Assembly: GCA_013361745.1 (NCBI GenBank)
Contig: JABFXM010000017.1
Location: 1 to 8,125, forward strand
Origin: Gemmatimonadaceae bacterium
GTDB taxonomy: Bacteria; Gemmatimonadota; Gemmatimonadetes; Gemmatimonadales; Gemmatimonadaceae
DNA: 8,125 bases
Reading direction: 5' to 3'
Part shown: positions 5,141 through 8,125 of the stretch, one piece after another
Numbering within the stretch: the first letter of the stretch is position 1
Layout of the letters: every line of letters starts with the position of its first letter
Position numbers and translations under genes: made by a program
The notes under the pieces: model-generated
Seen by the model: the letters and a program-made list of their open reading frames with translations, nothing else
Database searches by the model: none
Told to the model about the DNA's origin: nothing

Positions 5141-7930
5141 ATGCTTCGACACGCATCCCTCCTCGCCGCCGGCGCGCTCGCGATCGCCCCCAACGGACTC
5201 GCGGCGCAGGCGCCCGCCGCCGCGCCGGCGAAGGCTGCCGTGCGAGCGACCGCCGCGCCCGTTCCCGACATCCCGTACACGAAGTACACCCTGTCGAACG
5301 GACTCACGCTGCTCGTGCACGAGGACCACAAGGCGCCCATCGCCGCGGTCAACGTCTGGTATCACGTCGGCTCGAAGAACGAGAAGCCCGGCAAGACGGG
5401 CTTCGCGCATCTCTTCGAGCACCTGATGTTCAACGGCAGCGAGAACTACAACGACGACTACTTCAAGGCGGTCGAGCCGATCGGCGCGACGGACCTGAAC
5501 GGCACGACGAACGAGGATCGCACCAACTACTTCCAGAACGTCCCCGTCTCGGCGCTGGACCGAATCCTCTGGCTCGAGTCGGACCGCATGGGCCACCTCC
5601 TTGGCGCGATCGACAGCGCGAAGCTCAACGAGCAGCGCGGCGTCGTGCAGAACGAGAAGCGGCAGGGGGAGAACGAACCGTACGGCAAGGCGTGGATCAC
5701 CATCGCCGAGAACACCTTCCCGAAGGGCCATCCGTATTCGTGGTCGGTGATCGGCTCGATGGAGGATCTCAACGCCGCCTCGCTCGCGGACGTGAAGGAC
5801 TGGTTCCGGACATACTACGGTCCCGCCAACGCGACGCTCGTCGTCGCCGGTGACGTGAACGCGGGCGACGTGCGGCGGCGCGTCGAGAAGTACTTCGGCG
5901 ACATTCCGTCGGGGCCGCCGATCGTGAAGCACGAGGCGTGGATCGCGAAGATGGAAGGCGAGCATCGCCAGATCATGCAGGACCACGTCCCGCAGGCGCG
6001 GCTGATCAAGGTGTACAACGTCCCGCCGTACGGCACGCCCGACCTCGAGTATCTCTCGCTCGGCCTCGACATGCTCGCCGGCGGGAAGTCGTCGCGGCTC
6101 TACAACCGCCTCGTCTATAAGGATCGCTCCGCGTCATCGGTTGAGGGGTACGTCGACGACCGCGAGATCGCGAGCCAGCTTCTCTTCCTCGCCGACGCGC
6201 AACCGAAGGGCGACCTGAAGACCGTCGAGCGCGCCTTCGACGACGAGGTGCAGCGCTTCATTGCCAGCGGCCCCACCGCGGCGGAGCTCGAGCGCTCGAA
6301 GACCAAGCGCCGGGCCGACTTCATTCGCGGCATCGAGCGGATCGGCGGCTTCGGAGGGAAGTCCGACGTCCTCGCGCGCGGCCAGGTGTTCCGCGGCGAC
6401 CCCGAGACGTACAAGTCGATCCAGCGCTGGGTCGCGAACGCGACCGCGGCGGACGTGCAGAACGCGATGAAGAAGTGGATGACGGGCGGCGTCTACGTGC
6501 TCGAGGTGCAGCCCTTCCCCGAGTTCACCACGGTCGCGTCGAACGTCGATCGCAAGAAGCTTCCCGACGTCGGCGCGCCACCGGCGGCGCCGCTCGCCGC
6601 GCCGGAGCGCGCGACGCTCTCCAATGGGATGAAGGTCGTGCTCTCGCGACGCACCGCGGTCCCCGTCGTCCGGCTCCAGATGATCCTCGACGGCGGCTAC
6701 GCGGCGGACAACGCGGCGAAGCCTGGCGTCGCCTCGATGACGATGCAGATGCTCGACGAAGGAACGACCTCGCGCACCGCGCCGCAGATCGCCGACCAGC
6801 TCGCGGCGCTCGGCGTGAACCTCAACGCCTACGCGCAGCTCGACGTCATGGGTGTGTCGATGTCGGCGCTCAAGGACAAGCTCGACGCCGCGCTCCCGAT
6901 CTACAGCGACGTCGTTCTCCATCCATCGTTCCCGCAGAGCGACCTCGATCGCGTCAAGCAGATCACGCTCGCCAACATCGAACAGGAGAAAGTGCAGCCC
7001 TTCACGATGGGCCTGCGCGTACTGCCGCTGCTCGTCTACGGGCCCGACCACGCCTACGGCCAGCCGCTCACGGGCAGCGGGACCGAGTCGTCGGTCCGGG
7101 CGATGACCCGTGACGATCTCACGACCTTCCATCAGGCCTGGTTCAAGCCGAACCACGCGACGGTGGTCGCGGTCGGCGACATCACGATGCCCGAGCTCAC
7201 CGCGAAGCTGGAGCGCGCCTTCGCCTCGTGGAAGCCGGGCGAGATTCCGGCGAAGAACGTCGCCACCGTCGCACCGCGCGCGCGGAAGACGGTCTTCCTC
7301 CTCGACCGTCCCGGCGCCGAGCAGTCCTACGTCTTCGCCGGCCAGCTCATCGCGCCGAAGGCGAACGCGGACGAGATCCCCTTCCAGCTCTTCAACAGCG
7401 CCTTCGGCGGCGCCTTCGTCTCGCGCATCAACATGAACCTGCGCGAGGACAAGCACTGGTCCTACGGCTCGTTCAGCTTCCCGATCGACGCGCGCGGCCA
7501 GCGGCTGTGGATGGTGATGGCGCCCGTGCAGACCGACAAGACGAAGGAGTCGCTCCAGGAAGCGATGAAGGAGCTGACGACCGTCATCGGGACGAAGCCG
7601 CTGACCACCGCCGAGATCACCGATGCGAAGGACCGCGAGATCAAGACCCTCGCCGGCCGCTGGGAGACGGGCGGCGCGGTCGCGCGCGCGTTAGGCGAGA
7701 TCGTCACCTACGGCCTGCCCGACGACTACTACGCCACCTACGCCGATCGCGTCCGCGCCGCGTCCGACGCGCAGGTGAACGACGCGGCGAAGAAGTTCGT
7801 CGCCCCCGACCAGCTCGTCTGGGTCGTCGTCGGCGACCGCGCGAAGGTCGAGGCGGGAATCAGGCAGCTCGGCATGGGCGACGTAGTGCTGCTCGACGCC
7901 GACGGGCACCCGAAGGCGGCGACGCAGTGA
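5141..7930 (+). CDS. Secreted two-domain M16 (insulinase/pitrilysin-like) zinc metallopeptidase
   Basis: The 929-residue protein has an N-terminal signal peptide (MLRHASLLAAGALAIA, cleavage near residues 22-24), then an Ala/Pro linker, so it acts in the periplasm or outside. The first M16 domain (about 45-250) carries the inverted zinc motif His90-Leu-Phe-Glu93-His94 with a likely third ligand Glu172 in VVQNEKRQ. The first M16_C domain follows (ARLIKVYNVPPYG, GGKSSRLYNRLVY). A second M16 domain begins near residue 488 (ERATLSNGMKVVLSRR). At the aligned position it reads Ser532, Met535, Gln536, so it is catalytically dead. The last M16_C domain has the substrate-binding Arg768 and Tyr775 in LREDKHWSYG. 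One active and one inactive half in a single chain, at about 930 residues, is the standard pitrilysin-like clamshell that degrades peptides and small unfolded proteins. It is divergent from the TonB receptor, which suggests, but does not prove, shared regulation or a shared substrate. The TTA codon 851 is the only one in the gene. Confidence 0.95.
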   Translation: MLRHASLLAAGALAIAPNGLAAQAPAAAPAKAAVRATAAPVPDIPYTKYTLSNGLTLLVHEDHKAPIAAVNVWYHVGSKNEKPGKTGFAHLFEHLMFNGSENYNDDYFKAVEPIGATDLNGTTNEDRTNYFQNVPVSALDRILWLESDRMGHLLGAIDSAKLNEQRGVVQNEKRQGENEPYGKAWITIAENTFPKGHPYSWSVIGSMEDLNAASLADVKDWFRTYYGPANATLVVAGDVNAGDVRRRVEKYFGDIPSGPPIVKHEAWIAKMEGEHRQIMQDHVPQARLIKVYNVPPYGTPDLEYLSLGLDMLAGGKSSRLYNRLVYKDRSASSVEGYVDDREIASQLLFLADAQPKGDLKTVERAFDDEVQRFIASGPTAAELERSKTKRRADFIRGIERIGGFGGKSDVLARGQVFRGDPETYKSIQRWVANATAADVQNAMKKWMTGGVYVLEVQPFPEFTTVASNVDRKKLPDVGAPPAAPLAAPERATLSNGMKVVLSRRTAVPVVRLQMILDGGYAADNAAKPGVASMTMQMLDEGTTSRTAPQIADQLAALGVNLNAYAQLDVMGVSMSALKDKLDAALPIYSDVVLHPSFPQSDLDRVKQITLANIEQEKVQPFTMGLRVLPLLVYGPDHAYGQPLTGSGTESSVRAMTRDDLTTFHQAWFKPNHATVVAVGDITMPELTAKLERAFASWKPGEIPAKNVATVAPRARKTVFLLDRPGAEQSYVFAGQLIAPKANADEIPFQLFNSAFGGAFVSRINMNLREDKHWSYGSFSFPIDARGQRLWMVMAPVQTDKTKESLQEAMKELTTVIGTKPLTTAEITDAKDREIKTLAGRWETGGAVARALGEIVTYGLPDDYYATYADRVRAASDAQVNDAAKKFVAPDQLVWVVVGDRAKVEAGIRQLGMGDVVLLDADGHPKAATQ

Positions 7931-8050
7931 ACGGCCATGGGCACCGCCATGGGGCGCGAGTCTAGTGTCACGACGGGCTCGTGCCGATTGTCTCGGAAGT
8001 CATGACACTAGCCTCGTGTCTCCTGTCCGGCTCCTGCCTCATGGCCGTTC
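7929..8050. repeat. Nested inverted repeats after the M16 gene
   Basis: The outer arms GAACGGCCATG (7929-7939) and CATGGCCGTTC (8040-8050) are perfectly complementary over 11 bp; the left arm overlaps the peptidase stop codon. Inside lies a 13-bp inverted repeat at 7962-7974 and 7999-8011. The spacer 7931-8066 contains no credible gene. Confidence 0.7.
7962..8011 (+). terminator. Hairpin downstream of the M16 peptidase, possible terminator
   Basis: CTAGTGTCACGAC (7962-7974) pairs with GTCATGACACTAG (7999-8011) at 12 of 13 positions, with one G-T pair in RNA, across a 24-nt loop and 31 nt after the stop. No T-run follows and the loop is large, so termination is uncertain. The right arm contains the self-palindrome GTCATGAC, so a protein-binding dyad is an alternative reading. 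Confidence 0.4.
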
Positions 8051-8066
8051 GCGGTAGCTCGCGATC

Positions 8067-8125
8067 GTGACCCGCCCGCTCCTTCGCTTCGTGCCACTCG
8101 GTGACCGCGCGCTCGTCTTGACCTT
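8067..8125 (+). CDS. Start of a probable PxpB/KipI-family protein (5-oxoprolinase subunit B), cut by window edge
   Basis: From GTG at 8067 the frame is open to the edge for 19 codons: MTRPLLRFVPLGDRALVLT. The RFxPLGDRALVL string is typical of the first beta strand of PxpB/KipI-type proteins, known as the N-terminal half of 5-oxoprolinase PxpABC and earlier as allophanate-hydrolase subunit 1-like. In that family PxpB with PxpC and PxpA hydrolyses 5-oxoproline to glutamate in the cytoplasm. An in-frame TAG at 8055-8057 rules out a longer start; GTG at 8091 is a shorter alternative. No clear Shine-Dalgarno precedes it. The call rests on a very short stretch and should be treated as tentative. 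Confidence 0.45.
   Translation, partial: MTRPLLRFVPLGDRALVLT

Noticed and set aside
6134..7456. 440-codon open frame on the minus strand opposite the M16 gene, and a similar one at 5102-5986
   Set aside because: These are antisense frames caused by G/C-rich third positions. They have no signal peptide, domain or ribosome site.
7931..8066. Possible insertion-sequence or attachment-site remnant
   Set aside because: Inverted repeats are present, but I see no transposase fragment, target duplication or integrase gene, so a terminator or repeat family is a simpler reading.

Overview
The window is very GC-rich (about two thirds GC by eye) with strong G/C at third codon positions. It carries secreted proteins whose signal peptides end in an Ala-Gln type junction (TRVLHAQ, LAAQA) and a long TonB-dependent receptor with an N-terminal carboxypeptidase-regulatory-like domain. 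This fits a Gram-negative (diderm) bacterium, most probably Gemmatimonadota or a near relative. That placement is inference from protein style, because the window has no rRNA or other phylogenetic marker.

Layout from left to right. Positions 1-706 (minus) hold a CPBP-family intramembrane metalloprotease cut off by the left edge. Two bases before its GTG start lies the stop of an acetyl-CoA C-acetyltransferase (709-1914, minus), so these two are almost certainly one transcript with coupled translation. Positions 1915-2231 contain no gene but are dense in repeats: GAGACTGC-type decamers, five perfect tandem copies of a 14-mer, and a 15-bp perfect hairpin nested inside a longer imperfect inverted repeat. 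Then comes a TonB-dependent outer-membrane receptor (2232-4946, minus). A 194-bp divergent intergenic region separates it from a secreted two-domain M16 metallopeptidase (5141-7930, plus). Positions 7931-8066 hold a second set of nested inverted repeats. The last 59 bases look like the first 19 codons of a PxpB/KipI-family protein (5-oxoprolinase subunit B) running off the right edge.

The receptor and the M16 peptidase are the only pair with a plausible joint function. One takes a substrate across the outer membrane and the other is a periplasmic or exported peptidase with one active and one degenerate half. The arrangement resembles the known ferredoxin-uptake (Fus) pairing of a TonB-dependent receptor with an M16 peptidase, but nothing here identifies the substrate. 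The thiolase serves acyl-CoA metabolism and the CPBP protease has no evident functional link to it. I see no CRISPR array, insertion sequence, tRNA or rRNA, and no clearly new defence or biosynthetic system. The least expected signals are the intergenic repeat structures and the fact that all three TTA codons in about 7.5 kb of coding sequence sit in the same octamer, CGTTAGGC.
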